Shown: one piece after another, positions 43,520 to 52,381 of the stretch | Position numbering within the stretch: position 1 is the first letter of the stretch | Layout: each line of letters begins with the position of its first letter | Assembly: GCA_050633505.1 (NCBI GenBank) | Contig: JBOEGQ010000007.1 | Coordinates: forward strand, 62,001 to 126,000 | Direction: 5' to 3' | Source of the DNA: UBA1672 sp050633505 | Lineage (GTDB): Bacteria > Pseudomonadota > Alphaproteobacteria > Micavibrionales > Micavibrionaceae | DNA: 64,000 nt | The notes under the pieces: model-generated | Told to the model about the DNA's origin: nothing | Databases searched by the model: none | The model's input: the letters and a program-made list of their open reading frames with translations, nothing else | Translations under genes and position numbers: made by a program

Positions 43520-45022
43520 ATGAAACAATACGAAAGCAACACAAAATTTGGCGAGTTTACACTCCCTTCTTACTCAGATCCACTAGTTGGCCAATTAAGC
43601 TTAGATGGTCACAAAACAAACCTAGAGCTATATTCAAAAGACTTTTATAATCTACGAGATACGAATGGTAAGACCATATATGGCGTTCTAAAGGATAAAG
43701 AAAAGATCTCTTTAATAAACTGTATAACGTCGGAGGTTCCCGGAAGCGGATCTCGTGCAGGTGAAAGATATTTTTTCTCTGATATATTTCCTCATTACAT
43801 AATCTTCGGAAATGATCACCTAAATCCAGATCAAGAAGTCATAACAGCTCTTAGCTTTCTGATAGAAGACGCATCCTGTCTTTTTTACGATTTTGATGCC
43901 TTTGGAACGATATTACAGGACGACTGTGACATAAAAGCCCTTTTAGAACAAATTTCAGAAAAACAAGAACAAGCTTTCCAAGTAGGAGAATATCCTGAAG
44001 TTTTTTACTACACAGGAAAAGAGGGAATTTTCAATTCCAGAACATGCTGGGGGAAGGTTTCAGCTTCTCATTGTCCATCGTGGACCATGCCCTCTCCCGA
44101 CGGTATAAGCATGAAAAATCGTATTCCTGTGCGCATAGAATTTGAAAGCCCGCACAAATTTGATGGTGCAATAAATAAATTTTACGTTTTGCTAGGTTTT
44201 TTAGAAACCGTCTTAGGGCACGCGCAAAATGTAACCAGCCTACGTTTAGAAACAAAAGGGGGTAAAGAGCAGCATAACATTTTGGATGTTTATTGGTGTA
44301 TGTACCCAGAATATAAACAGAATTTGAAAAAACGCAAACCACATCCATCTGATGTTTTGATTAATGGGGGCATGTCCCCTGATATTTTTTCTTTAGTTTT
44401 AAAGAATTGGTTAGAGAGTCAGCAAGATAGACAAGAAGCACGTGCTCGTTTCGTTCAATCTTTTAGAAACCAGAATAATTATACGATTGACCGACTGGTA
44501 GGGGCCGCCAACATGTTTGATATTCTACCTGATAATGCTGTCGGTTCTCCTAAATCTCTGTGCCCAGAATTGAGTAAAGCAATCGAAGCATGCAAGAAAG
44601 TTTTAAGCGCCATACCGCGCACTCAAGAAAGAGACGGCATACTCGGAGCATTAGGTAGAGCTGGTAACCACAATCTTAAAACTAAAGTAAAGCACAGAGC
44701 CAGATTAATAACAGATCAAATCGATAAGCTCCCCGAACTCGATCTCGTTATAGATCAAACAATAAATTGTCGTAACTTTTATGTTCATGGTGCCTCTAAG
44801 AAAGAAAAGCTTACAGCAAAAGATCGCTTACACTTCAGCATCTTTTTCACAGACACATTGGAGTTTATCTTTGCAACTTCGGAATTAATTGAAGCTGGTT
44901 GGGACATTAAAGAATGGGTATCCAAAGGCTCTTGTTTGTCTCATCCTTTTTCCCGGTATATTCATGGCTACCCTGCTAATTCGAAGCAATTGTTCGACAA
45001 GATAATGGGGGAAGCAAAATAA
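43520..45022 (+). CDS. ApeA-like HEPN defence protein
   Basis: About 500 residues. The N-terminal part (KFGEFTLPSYSDPLVGQLSLDGHKTNLELYS) matches the ApeA N-terminal domain of an anti-phage HEPN protein, and the C-terminal helix bundle carries the RNase motif R418-N-F-Y-V-H423 (HEPN RxxxxH). HEPN RNases cleave RNA to stop infection. Start is uncertain: a TTG at 43502 has AAGG closer in, ATG 43520 has none; numbers here use the ATG. It ends the three-gene operon and its stop lies 3 bp from that of the TIR gene on the other strand. Confidence 0.8.
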   Translation: MKQYESNTKFGEFTLPSYSDPLVGQLSLDGHKTNLELYSKDFYNLRDTNGKTIYGVLKDKEKISLINCITSEVPGSGSRAGERYFFSDIFPHYIIFGNDHLNPDQEVITALSFLIEDASCLFYDFDAFGTILQDDCDIKALLEQISEKQEQAFQVGEYPEVFYYTGKEGIFNSRTCWGKVSASHCPSWTMPSPDGISMKNRIPVRIEFESPHKFDGAINKFYVLLGFLETVLGHAQNVTSLRLETKGGKEQHNILDVYWCMYPEYKQNLKKRKPHPSDVLINGGMSPDIFSLVLKNWLESQQDRQEARARFVQSFRNQNNYTIDRLVGAANMFDILPDNAVGSPKSLCPELSKAIEACKKVLSAIPRTQERDGILGALGRAGNHNLKTKVKHRARLITDQIDKLPELDLVIDQTINCRNFYVHGASKKEKLTAKDRLHFSIFFTDTLEFIFATSELIEAGWDIKEWVSKGSCLSHPFSRYIHGYPANSKQLFDKIMGEAK

Positions 45023-45025
45023 GTC

Positions 45026-47077
45026 TTATTTAGGAAAGTTGTTGAAGTTTTCAGGCCTGCGGTACCCGGAGAGATCAAATAGCTCTTCAAAAAAATCTAG
45101 AAGGAATTGCTGAATTTCAGCTTCGCTTGCTTCTTCTATAACTCTTCTGAAAATCAGTTCATTCTCATGGATAGGTCCACGCAAGCCATCGTCATAATCT
45201 TTTGGTATCCCTAAATACGCCTGATTAAGACCTATAGCTCCCGCTTCAACTGTATAAGGTGGCTCTACCCCCATGCTTCTGGCAAAATTAATATAATTGG
45301 GTAAACTCTTAATATAGATGTCCTCCAATAATTTTGTTCTCACCACAACTTTACCCTCATGATTGATAATATGCGTTACGTTTATTGCCCATATTTCTCC
45401 ATTACGAAAAGCTTGAGCCGAATTTTTTAGTGTATTTTCACCGTCATTTCTAATGTCAAAAGCAATACTTCCATATTTATTTCTACTGTAAAAAAAATGA
45501 GCGCCAGATTGAAATGGAAATAACTTTCCTGATCCAACAGCTTCAAATAAAGAAGTAACGGGAAGTGGCTTTTCTTGTTTCTGGCTGGGAATTAAGCGTA
45601 AGTAAAATGCCTTTTCTTCTGTGTAAGCACAATCAGTATTATCGTCTAAATCGGGATCGCCAACCTGACCCAATGCCTCTTCTTCTTCGAAATAGAAGCA
45701 CTTAAGTTTCGTCGAAGGTGTTTCACGAAAGTCGGTGACAGGTTGTTTATTTTTTAGCTCTGGATTTTGTGCATCACTAACATTGAGTTTGTCAATAATT
45801 CGTGCCGCCAGTTCTTTTGGTTCCATGTTTGCAATAGGCAGATAGCCTGTAGTAGGCCGTATTCCTGGTATTTCAGTGTCATCAAACCTGGCAGGTAAGA
45901 CATAAGATTCGCTATCTTCAAAAGCCCTTGCTTGTGCACTTTCACGCTCATGATTGGTCCATAACTTTTCAGCATAATGTTTGGATAGGAACATTACACA
46001 ATAGCGCGCCTTTTTTCTATAAACCTCATCTAAGTGAACGTACAGATCTTTTCCCCATAGGCCGACCTCCTCAAATTTATCGTAAAAAACTTTTACTTCA
46101 GATGCTTTTAGCTGTCCTGCTACTTCTTCAACATATTCTCTGTCTTCACCAGCGAACGAAAGGGCTACGTCATACTCATACTCTTGATCTGTTTTACTCA
46201 TGGTTTTTGTCACTTCTATTCGTTTTTCTTTGCTATTGTTATTGAAAATGGTTAAGTCAGAAGCTAGCTCATTAGCAGTAGGAAGGGTTAATGGCATATC
46301 AGTTAACCATTGAATAAACTCTCTAGGCTTAACCTTGCATGAAAAAAAAGCTTCCTCTCTTTTCTTATCGATATCCGTTTGATCAGCGTCTATTAGATGC
46401 TCATCGTATTCGAATAGCTTCAAGTCTCCCGTTTTCTTTGCGTCTTCAACATAACCCATTATGTTTTTCACGTTCTCTTTATATCGAAGAAAGCCAACCT
46501 TTTTCTCCTTACTCAGTTTACTCTTGTAGCCCAGCGCATAAAGTAATGCATCAGTCATAGACCACAACGGTTCGTAAAGACGTTTCTTGATTTCTTCTAC
46601 TTCAACTTTAGGGAAATTTCTTTTTGTTTGCTCACGTGAAAATTTCTCTTGGTAGTAATACTGAATTTTATCCTGATTATCAGACATAACATATTCAGGT
46701 ATGATAACGCCTTGTTCTTCAGCCCATACCAAAAAGCTAACTGTATAGACTTTAGATATTCCCTGTGTACCATGTCCCCATATATCTGTGTCGAAATCTT
46801 TGTCGAAAATCTCTATTACACCACTTTCTGTCGCTTTAATGGCCTTTTCGTAGCATTCATAAGTTTTTTCATCAGACTTTAAAGTCTCATTTAACATCTG
46901 CATATATTCTGCATCACGATAATGATAAAAAAGATCATTGACCACTTTTACTCTGTTTTCTTCGCTATTAGACTCATAAAAAAGATATAAGACGAGGCAA
47001 ACTAAGGGAGCTTGGTCAGGAATTGTTGGGATTGCCTTTGTTTGTAAATCCAGCAAATTTTTGAGCACATCTGACAT
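45026..47077 (-). CDS. TIR-domain protein, likely NAD-degrading defence effector
   Basis: 683 residues. The centre (~301-435) is a TIR domain: YDVALSFAGEDREYVEEVAGQLKASEVKVFYDKFEEVGLWGKDLY, LSKHYAEKLWTNHERESAQA with the probable catalytic E377, then a tail RFDDTEIPGIRPTTGYL. TIR enzymes break NAD to kill infected cells. The N-terminal 300 residues are helical with no known domain. The C-terminal ~250 residues include GPIHENELIFRRVIEEASEAEIQQFLLDFFEELFDLSGYRRPENFN, which resembles tails of AlbA_2-type proteins and may be a sensor. It faces the ApeA gene tail to tail. Confidence 0.85.
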   Translation of the reverse strand: MSDVLKNLLDLQTKAIPTIPDQAPLVCLVLYLFYESNSEENRVKVVNDLFYHYRDAEYMQMLNETLKSDEKTYECYEKAIKATESGVIEIFDKDFDTDIWGHGTQGISKVYTVSFLVWAEEQGVIIPEYVMSDNQDKIQYYYQEKFSREQTKRNFPKVEVEEIKKRLYEPLWSMTDALLYALGYKSKLSKEKKVGFLRYKENVKNIMGYVEDAKKTGDLKLFEYDEHLIDADQTDIDKKREEAFFSCKVKPREFIQWLTDMPLTLPTANELASDLTIFNNNSKEKRIEVTKTMSKTDQEYEYDVALSFAGEDREYVEEVAGQLKASEVKVFYDKFEEVGLWGKDLYVHLDEVYRKKARYCVMFLSKHYAEKLWTNHERESAQARAFEDSESYVLPARFDDTEIPGIRPTTGYLPIANMEPKELAARIIDKLNVSDAQNPELKNKQPVTDFRETPSTKLKCFYFEEEEALGQVGDPDLDDNTDCAYTEEKAFYLRLIPSQKQEKPLPVTSLFEAVGSGKLFPFQSGAHFFYSRNKYGSIAFDIRNDGENTLKNSAQAFRNGEIWAINVTHIINHEGKVVVRTKLLEDIYIKSLPNYINFARSMGVEPPYTVEAGAIGLNQAYLGIPKDYDDGLRGPIHENELIFRRVIEEASEAEIQQFLLDFFEELFDLSGYRRPENFNNFPK

Positions 47078-47213
47078 GAGTTAACGCGTTTTTCTTTCAC
47101 CTATTGGTTGTTCTTTAACAAGTAAAATATCCTGCTGGACATATCCATAAAAAAATCTAAGAATTGTTATAGATACATGAAACTCAAATTAATTAAATGA
47201 GGACGCATTTAAT

Positions 47214-47846
47214 ATGCCGCAAAGTTTAATAGATAAAAAAGTAGTTAGAGCCAGTTATGAGAGTTGCCTGGATGCCACGGCCAGATTGTCAGCTTATGCT
47301 ACCTCCAGGCCTTTTGCAGGAGCAGCAGATGTAAATGAGCGTCAAGATACCCTTGCAACAAATGATTTGATTTCGTTCTGCATCCATGCTCGTCGGCTTG
47401 TTGAAAATATGGGCTTAATAGAACTTCTAAATAAGACTACTATGGAAACAAGCGATCGATCAACTATATCGCTTTGGAAAATTATTGGCTGTTTAATTCA
47501 TCATGATCTGTTGATGATTTTTAGATGTGAAACCCGATTTAAAATGCTACAAGCAAGCCTTAGCGGTGCACAAGGTGAAGAATTTTTAAAAATGGTAGAA
47601 ACTCAAATTAAAACTCCAGCTTATTCTGAACCGATCACACCTCATATTTTGTTTAAATCGGATAGAATTCACTACACACTTATAAACCTTGCACGATTTA
47701 TACAACTTTTTTCACAAGACATCCTACCAACAGTAGTAGACAAGGCACTAGATCAAGGCCTATGTCTACAAGATGATCCACTTCAAGATATGACAGAAGA
47801 AGAACGCGGAAGAATTTTATCTAGAGCAGCCAATTTAAAAAGTTAA
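47214..47846 (+). CDS. Hypothetical protein at the element's right end
   Basis: 210 residues, mostly helical and charged (RASYESCLDATARLSAYATSRPFAGAADVNERQD, then NDLISFCIHARRLVENMGLIELL). No family recognised. It diverges from the TIR gene (136 bp apart) and is the last gene before the right attachment site; the palindrome plus T-run at 47890 is its terminator. Confidence 0.6.
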   Translation: MPQSLIDKKVVRASYESCLDATARLSAYATSRPFAGAADVNERQDTLATNDLISFCIHARRLVENMGLIELLNKTTMETSDRSTISLWKIIGCLIHHDLLMIFRCETRFKMLQASLSGAQGEEFLKMVETQIKTPAYSEPITPHILFKSDRIHYTLINLARFIQLFSQDILPTVVDKALDQGLCLQDDPLQDMTEEERGRILSRAANLKS

Positions 47847-47889
47847 AACTCTCAATCACCAACTGACTTAGTAATTGAGGTTGCGGCCT

Positions 47890-47914
47890 GGGGTTCAATT
47901 GAACCCCTTTTTTT
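47890..47914 (+). terminator. 18-bp palindrome with T-run near right end
   Basis: GGGGTTCAATTGAACCCC (47890-47907) followed by TTTTTTT. It can terminate transcription from the 210-aa gene, and is the identical copy of the left-end palindrome at 21716-21733. Confidence 0.75.
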
Positions 47915-48001
47915 CTATGTTCATGGATTGTTCATGCCAGAATTGATGAAAACAGAAAAATTTTTATAGGGTTTCTGCGGTTTTGCGAAAAGGTAAGAAA
48001 T

Positions 48002-48050
48002 TTGCCAAGGTTGGGGCCGAGAGTTCGAATCTCTTCACTCGCTCCATTTT
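48002..48050 (+). repeat. Right attachment site (49-bp direct repeat)
   Basis: Identical to 21632-21680: the tRNA-Gly 3' part from TTGCCAAGG to CCATTTT. No 5' tRNA half precedes it, so it is not a functional tRNA gene. Confidence 0.95.
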
Positions 48051-48141
48051 CTCATTTCCACGAAAATAGAATAAAGTATTAGCCCACATTAGGGGGCTAT
48101 GACTTTGTGTTCCTCCGACCAAGCCCCCATGAACAGCCTAA

Positions 48142-49971
48142 CTATTCCACCGTCACACTTTTCGCAAGGTTACGGGGTTGATCCACATCGGTCCCCTTTA
48201 TAACCGCAACGTGATAGGATAGGAGCTGCACGGGGATTGAATAAAGGATAGGCGCAACAAATGGATGCACCGCCCCCATCGCAACGCTCCACGTTGATTG
48301 CTCTTTCAACGCTTGCGCACCTTTTTCATCAGAAATAAGGAACACCTTACCACCACGCGCAACTGTTTCCTGAATATTGGAGACATTCTTTTCAAACATC
48401 GGATCATTTTCCGGCGCGACCACCACCACTGGCACCGTTTCATCAATTAAGGCAATAGGCCCGTGCTTCATCTCACCTGAAGCATACCCTTCTGCATGAA
48501 TATAAGAGATTTCTTTGAGCTTCAACGCACCTTCAAGCGCGATCGGATAGAGGCTTCCCCGTCCGAGATACAAAACATCACGCGCCTCTGCAACATCCTT
48601 GGAGATCGTACGAATGGCCTCATCATGTTGTAATATATCCGCCGCGATAGTCGGAACATGACGGAGTGCCTCTGCCATTTCCTGTTCCTGCTGGGCATTG
48701 ATGGCGCCTTTTTCCTTTGCCGTTGCCAAAACCATACACGCCAATGTCGTCAATTGCGTTGTAAAGGCCTTGGTTGAGGCGACACCAATTTCAGGGCCAG
48801 CCAATGTATGCAAAACAAAATCAGACTCACGTTCAATTGTGCTCTCAATCGTATTAACAATTGATATAATTTTCTGGTTTTGGGTTTTACAATAGCGCAA
48901 CGCCTCAAGCGTATCGAGTGTTTCCCCTGATTGCGAAATAAAGAGCGCAACCCCACCTTCAGGCATCGGAGCCTCACGGTATCTGAATTCACTGGCCACA
49001 TCAATTTCACATGGAATGCGCGCAATTTGTTCAAACCAATATTTTGCCACCATACATGCATAATACGCCGTACCACAGGCAATAAGGGTTAGACGCGGCG
49101 CAGATGAAATCGCGTCTAGCACGTTATCAGGTAGCGTAATCTTCCCACATCCGGCATTCACAAAGGAATTAAGCGTTTGCCCGATGACGGCTGGCTGCTC
49201 ATATATTTCTTTGAGCATGAAATGCCTATATTCCCCTTTTCCGGTAATGGCACCGGATTGCTCTGTAATACGAATGCTGCGTTCTATTGGTGTTTTGGCT
49301 GCATCATAAATTTCAACCGCATCACGTTTAACCGTCAGGCGATCACCATCTTCTAAAAAACAAATCTTACGGGTTAAGGGTGCCAAAGCATAAGAATCAG
49401 AGGCCACAAACATTTCACCTTCTCCATACCCGATTGCAAGCGGCGTTCCCTGACGGCACCCAACCATCAGGTCGTGATGCCCTGCAAAGATCATAACAAG
49501 GGCATATGCCCCCTCCAGACGATCCATCGCCCTATTGGCCGCCGTTACCGGATCATCCCCCTGCTCCATATAATAGGTCACAAGATGAACCACAACTTCT
49601 GTATCTGTTTCAGTTTGAAAAACCGCTCCATTCCCTTGAAGCTCTGCCTTTAATCCGGCGTAATTCTCAATAATACCGTTATGAACAACCGCAACTTTAT
49701 CTGTCGCATGAGGGTGTGCATTACGCTCATTCGGCAAACCATGCGTGGCCCAGCGCGTATGACCTATCCCGACTGTACCATCTAGCGGCTGTTCTTCAAT
49801 CTTACGCGTTAGGTTCACCAGCTTACCTTCCGCGCGACGACGATCAATATGCCCGTTTGATAATGATGCAATGCCCGAAGAATCATAACCGCGATATTCC
49901 AGACGCTTTAACCCTTCCAGAAGCAAAGGAGCTACTTTTTTTTCACCGATAATGCCAAAAATACCACACAT
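48142..49971 (-). CDS. glmS: Glutamine-fructose-6-phosphate aminotransferase
   Basis: Makes glucosamine-6-phosphate from fructose-6-phosphate and glutamine, the first step to UDP-GlcNAc. 609 residues: N-terminal amidotransferase with catalytic Cys2 (MCGIFGI), GHTRWATHG and HNGIIENY; two SIS isomerase domains with SQSGETLDTLEALR and STKAFTTQL; C-terminal LAKSVTVE. Same strand and 139 bp downstream of glmU, so glmU-glmS act in one pathway and may be co-transcribed. No glmS ribozyme is expected in this class, and none is seen. Confidence 0.97.
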   Translation of the reverse strand: MCGIFGIIGEKKVAPLLLEGLKRLEYRGYDSSGIASLSNGHIDRRRAEGKLVNLTRKIEEQPLDGTVGIGHTRWATHGLPNERNAHPHATDKVAVVHNGIIENYAGLKAELQGNGAVFQTETDTEVVVHLVTYYMEQGDDPVTAANRAMDRLEGAYALVMIFAGHHDLMVGCRQGTPLAIGYGEGEMFVASDSYALAPLTRKICFLEDGDRLTVKRDAVEIYDAAKTPIERSIRITEQSGAITGKGEYRHFMLKEIYEQPAVIGQTLNSFVNAGCGKITLPDNVLDAISSAPRLTLIACGTAYYACMVAKYWFEQIARIPCEIDVASEFRYREAPMPEGGVALFISQSGETLDTLEALRYCKTQNQKIISIVNTIESTIERESDFVLHTLAGPEIGVASTKAFTTQLTTLACMVLATAKEKGAINAQQEQEMAEALRHVPTIAADILQHDEAIRTISKDVAEARDVLYLGRGSLYPIALEGALKLKEISYIHAEGYASGEMKHGPIALIDETVPVVVVAPENDPMFEKNVSNIQETVARGGKVFLISDEKGAQALKEQSTWSVAMGAVHPFVAPILYSIPVQLLSYHVAVIKGTDVDQPRNLAKSVTVE

Positions 49972-50110
49972 AGAAATATCCTGTATTGCGCTAAAATTAT
50001 TCTTATATATGCCAAAATTCTAATGCGCACCCCTTAAAACACAAATCACGAAGTCTTACGGAATGTTTCAATGCATAATGATTATGACAGGATGGAATAA
50101 TGACTAAGCC

Positions 50111-51457
50111 TTAGTCATTTTGTGATTTACGTTTTCTGTATAAAGCAGCCCAGCCCGTGCGCACCTTTGCCTCACCTCTTTCCACAGATAAAGAATCCGC
50201 AGGCACATCTTTTGTAATCGTTGACCCAGCAGCAATAAAAGCCCCATCATCCAATGTAACAGGCGCGACCAAATTTACGTTACTACCGACCATCACACCT
50301 TTACCAATAACCGTTTGATGCTTTTCAAAACCATCATAATTGACCGTAATCGCACCACAACTAAAGTTAACATCAGTCTCCATAATACAGTCACCAACAT
50401 AACCAAGGTGTGAGATTTTACAACGATCTCCAATCTGGGATTTCTTAACCTCAACAAAGTTTCCAATACGCACCTCTTGCCCCACATCAGAACCCGGACG
50501 CAACCGTGCAAAGGGGCCAATCGTTGTGCTGTTTCCGATCACTGCGCCTTCAAAATGGCAAAACGCCTTAATATGTACATCCTCACCAACCTCTACCTTG
50601 GGTCCGAAATACACATTTGGCTCAACCAATGTACCGTGACCGATAACCGTATCATGGTGTAAATAGACACTGGCAGGATCTTGCATCACAACACCATTTT
50701 CAATGAAATATTCACGCATTTTTTGCTGCGCTATTTGTTCAAGATTGTTCAAATCAAGGCGCGTATTACACCCCTTCACTTCCCGGGCATCCTGTACCAA
50801 AGTCACACGCGTGGAGATATCATCACGCGCAGCAATTTCCGGCAAATCCGTAATGTAATACTCACCTTGCGCATTATTATTATCCAACGCACCAAGCCAG
50901 CGGTCCAAACGCTTTGCGTCAAGGCAAAATGCACCTGTATTGACAATATTGACCTTCTTTTCCTTTGCATTCGCATCCTTTTCTTCACGAATAGCATTGA
51001 GCGTCCCATCCTTATTCATCAATAAGCGCCCGTACCCTGTCGGATCATCCATCTCCGCGCCCAAAACAGCAATACCGGTCACCGCATCAAGGTTACGTGC
51101 CTCGATCAAGGCCTGCATCGTACCTGTTGAAATCAACGGCGTATCCCCCAGTAATACCAACACATCACCATCAAAGCCCTTTAACAACGGCAACGCACAA
51201 CGCAACGCACTTCCCGTACCATCTTGAGAAAGTTGCACCACGGTTTTATGCGGTTGCACTGCAAGATCCAGATCATCCATATCTTCACCAACCACGGCAA
51301 TAATCCGATCCGGTGAAAGGCGTTCCGCGGCACTTATGACCCAATTAACCATCGGCAAGCCAAGTAAGTTATGCATAACTTTTGGCTTATCCGATTTCAT
51401 ACGGGTTCCCTTACCCGCAGCAAGAATAACAACTGCTAAAGGTTTCTTTTTCACCAT
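50111..51457 (-). CDS. glmU: Bifunctional N-acetylglucosamine-1-phosphate uridyltransferase / glucosamine-1-phosphate acetyltransferase
   Basis: Performs the last two steps to UDP-GlcNAc. Start at ATG 51457 or a GTG 18 bases upstream. The N-terminal nucleotidyltransferase has VVILAAGKGTRMKSDKPKVMH (~7-27) and LLGDTPLIS; the C-terminal part is a left-handed beta helix of hexapeptides (FARLRPGSDVGQEVRIGNFVEVKKSQIG, SHLGYVGDC, NYDGFEKHQTVIGKGVMVGSNVNLVAPVTL) with the acetyl-CoA site. Upstream region holds no clear terminator. Confidence 0.96.
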   Translation of the reverse strand: MVKKKPLAVVILAAGKGTRMKSDKPKVMHNLLGLPMVNWVISAAERLSPDRIIAVVGEDMDDLDLAVQPHKTVVQLSQDGTGSALRCALPLLKGFDGDVLVLLGDTPLISTGTMQALIEARNLDAVTGIAVLGAEMDDPTGYGRLLMNKDGTLNAIREEKDANAKEKKVNIVNTGAFCLDAKRLDRWLGALDNNNAQGEYYITDLPEIAARDDISTRVTLVQDAREVKGCNTRLDLNNLEQIAQQKMREYFIENGVVMQDPASVYLHHDTVIGHGTLVEPNVYFGPKVEVGEDVHIKAFCHFEGAVIGNSTTIGPFARLRPGSDVGQEVRIGNFVEVKKSQIGDRCKISHLGYVGDCIMETDVNFSCGAITVNYDGFEKHQTVIGKGVMVGSNVNLVAPVTLDDGAFIAAGSTITKDVPADSLSVERGEAKVRTGWAALYRKRKSQND

Positions 51458-51511
51458 TCCGTTTTCTTTCTTCACACGTTTGTTTATATTCAGATTAATA
51501 TCTGAGGAATA

Positions 51512-52381
51512 CTACTTCACCTTCAGAAGTGTCTTACCACTCTCATAACGGGTCATATGCATAAATAATGTGCCATAGGTCGTTTTAACCCGAACACGCA
51601 CCGGCACAACAACGGCATTCTTTTTCACCTGGGCAAACCAGATTGTCGGCATTGTGCCAAGGTCGCGCCCTTGCTCTTGAATAGAAAGCCAGCCACGCGG
51701 CTTTTTATACCATGCACCTGCAATTGGAACGACTTCTGCCGTACATTCCGCAGCAGGCCCCTTATAGGCGTTATATTTACTTTTATCCAGCATCACGAAA
51801 CGGCTATGTCTGAAAATAAGCTTATAACGGCGCTTTCCGTCGAAGACTTCTGCCTCTCCCGCACAATCGCCACCATCTGATACATGTTCCATCACCAATA
51901 ATGTTGCGGTCAATGCATCTGTTGTGCCTTTGGTTAACTCTTCGTCAGGGATCTTGGTTTTCGGTTTCTTACCTTCATAAGATGTCACAAGATCCTGAAA
52001 CCCGCCATCTTTTGTGTAGTTATAGCTCTTAACCTCGTGTTCATCACGCCATGCAGCCACAGACTCATGGAGTTCCGGCACACGTTTCCCACCGCGCAGC
52101 GCCCAACCCTGCGATTTAAAGCTGCCTTTCCATGGTGCAAGAGATCCTAAAAGCCCACGCGTTTCTGCAGAAAACTCCATCAGATAGCGCCCCTTTTCAC
52201 GAAAGTCGAGCTTCATATCCGCCTTTACCGCGTGAATGCCCCCTGCATAAACATCATAATTCATTTTCTGAAAATGATAGGCATCAGGTGCCTCTTCCTG
52301 TTTTTTCTTTTCCGCATATGCAGGCAAAGAAACAGCAGCAGATAACACACAGATACTAAGAATAAAAACCAGGTGTTTCAT
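51512..52381 (-). CDS. DUF3108 exported protein
   Basis: 289 residues from ATG 52381 (GGGAGGG upstream) with a signal peptide (MKHLVFILSICVLSAAVSLPAYA). The mature part shows the DUF3108 layout: MNYDVYAGGIHAVKADMKLDFREKGRYLMEFSAETRGLLGSLAPWKGSFKSQGW, DALTATLLVMEHV, FDGKRRYKLIFRH, and the tail PRGWLSIQEQGRDLGTMPTIWFAQVKKNAVVVPVRVRV. Proposed as outer-envelope proteins of proteobacteria with unknown activity. Its start overlaps the 3' end of the acyltransferase gene by 26 bp, so they form an operon. Confidence 0.85.
   Translation of the reverse strand: MKHLVFILSICVLSAAVSLPAYAEKKKQEEAPDAYHFQKMNYDVYAGGIHAVKADMKLDFREKGRYLMEFSAETRGLLGSLAPWKGSFKSQGWALRGGKRVPELHESVAAWRDEHEVKSYNYTKDGGFQDLVTSYEGKKPKTKIPDEELTKGTTDALTATLLVMEHVSDGGDCAGEAEVFDGKRRYKLIFRHSRFVMLDKSKYNAYKGPAAECTAEVVPIAGAWYKKPRGWLSIQEQGRDLGTMPTIWFAQVKKNAVVVPVRVRVKTTYGTLFMHMTRYESGKTLLKVK

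Larger units (their letters stand above)
21632..48050. mobile_element. 26.4-kb integrative mobilizable element in tRNA-Gly
   Basis: Bounded by 49-bp perfect direct repeats that include the tRNA-Gly 3' end. It contains, left to right, a tyrosine integrase, an AlpA/excisionase-like gene, a structured RNA, HNH genes, vsr, an HpaII-like restriction-modification pair, several unknown genes, a TraD-like coupling ATPase, a relaxase with mobC, and a cluster of HerA, AlbA_2, ApeA-HEPN and TIR proteins. No VirB-type channel genes are present, so it should be mobilizable by a helper rather than self-transmissible. Codon usage and AT content of the defence genes (about 40-47 kb) look richer in AT than the flanking core genes. 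Confidence 0.93.

Noticed and set aside
48002..48050. A second tRNA-Gly gene
   Set aside because: Only the 3' half is present; no D arm or 5' acceptor strand precedes it, so it is an attachment-site duplicate.
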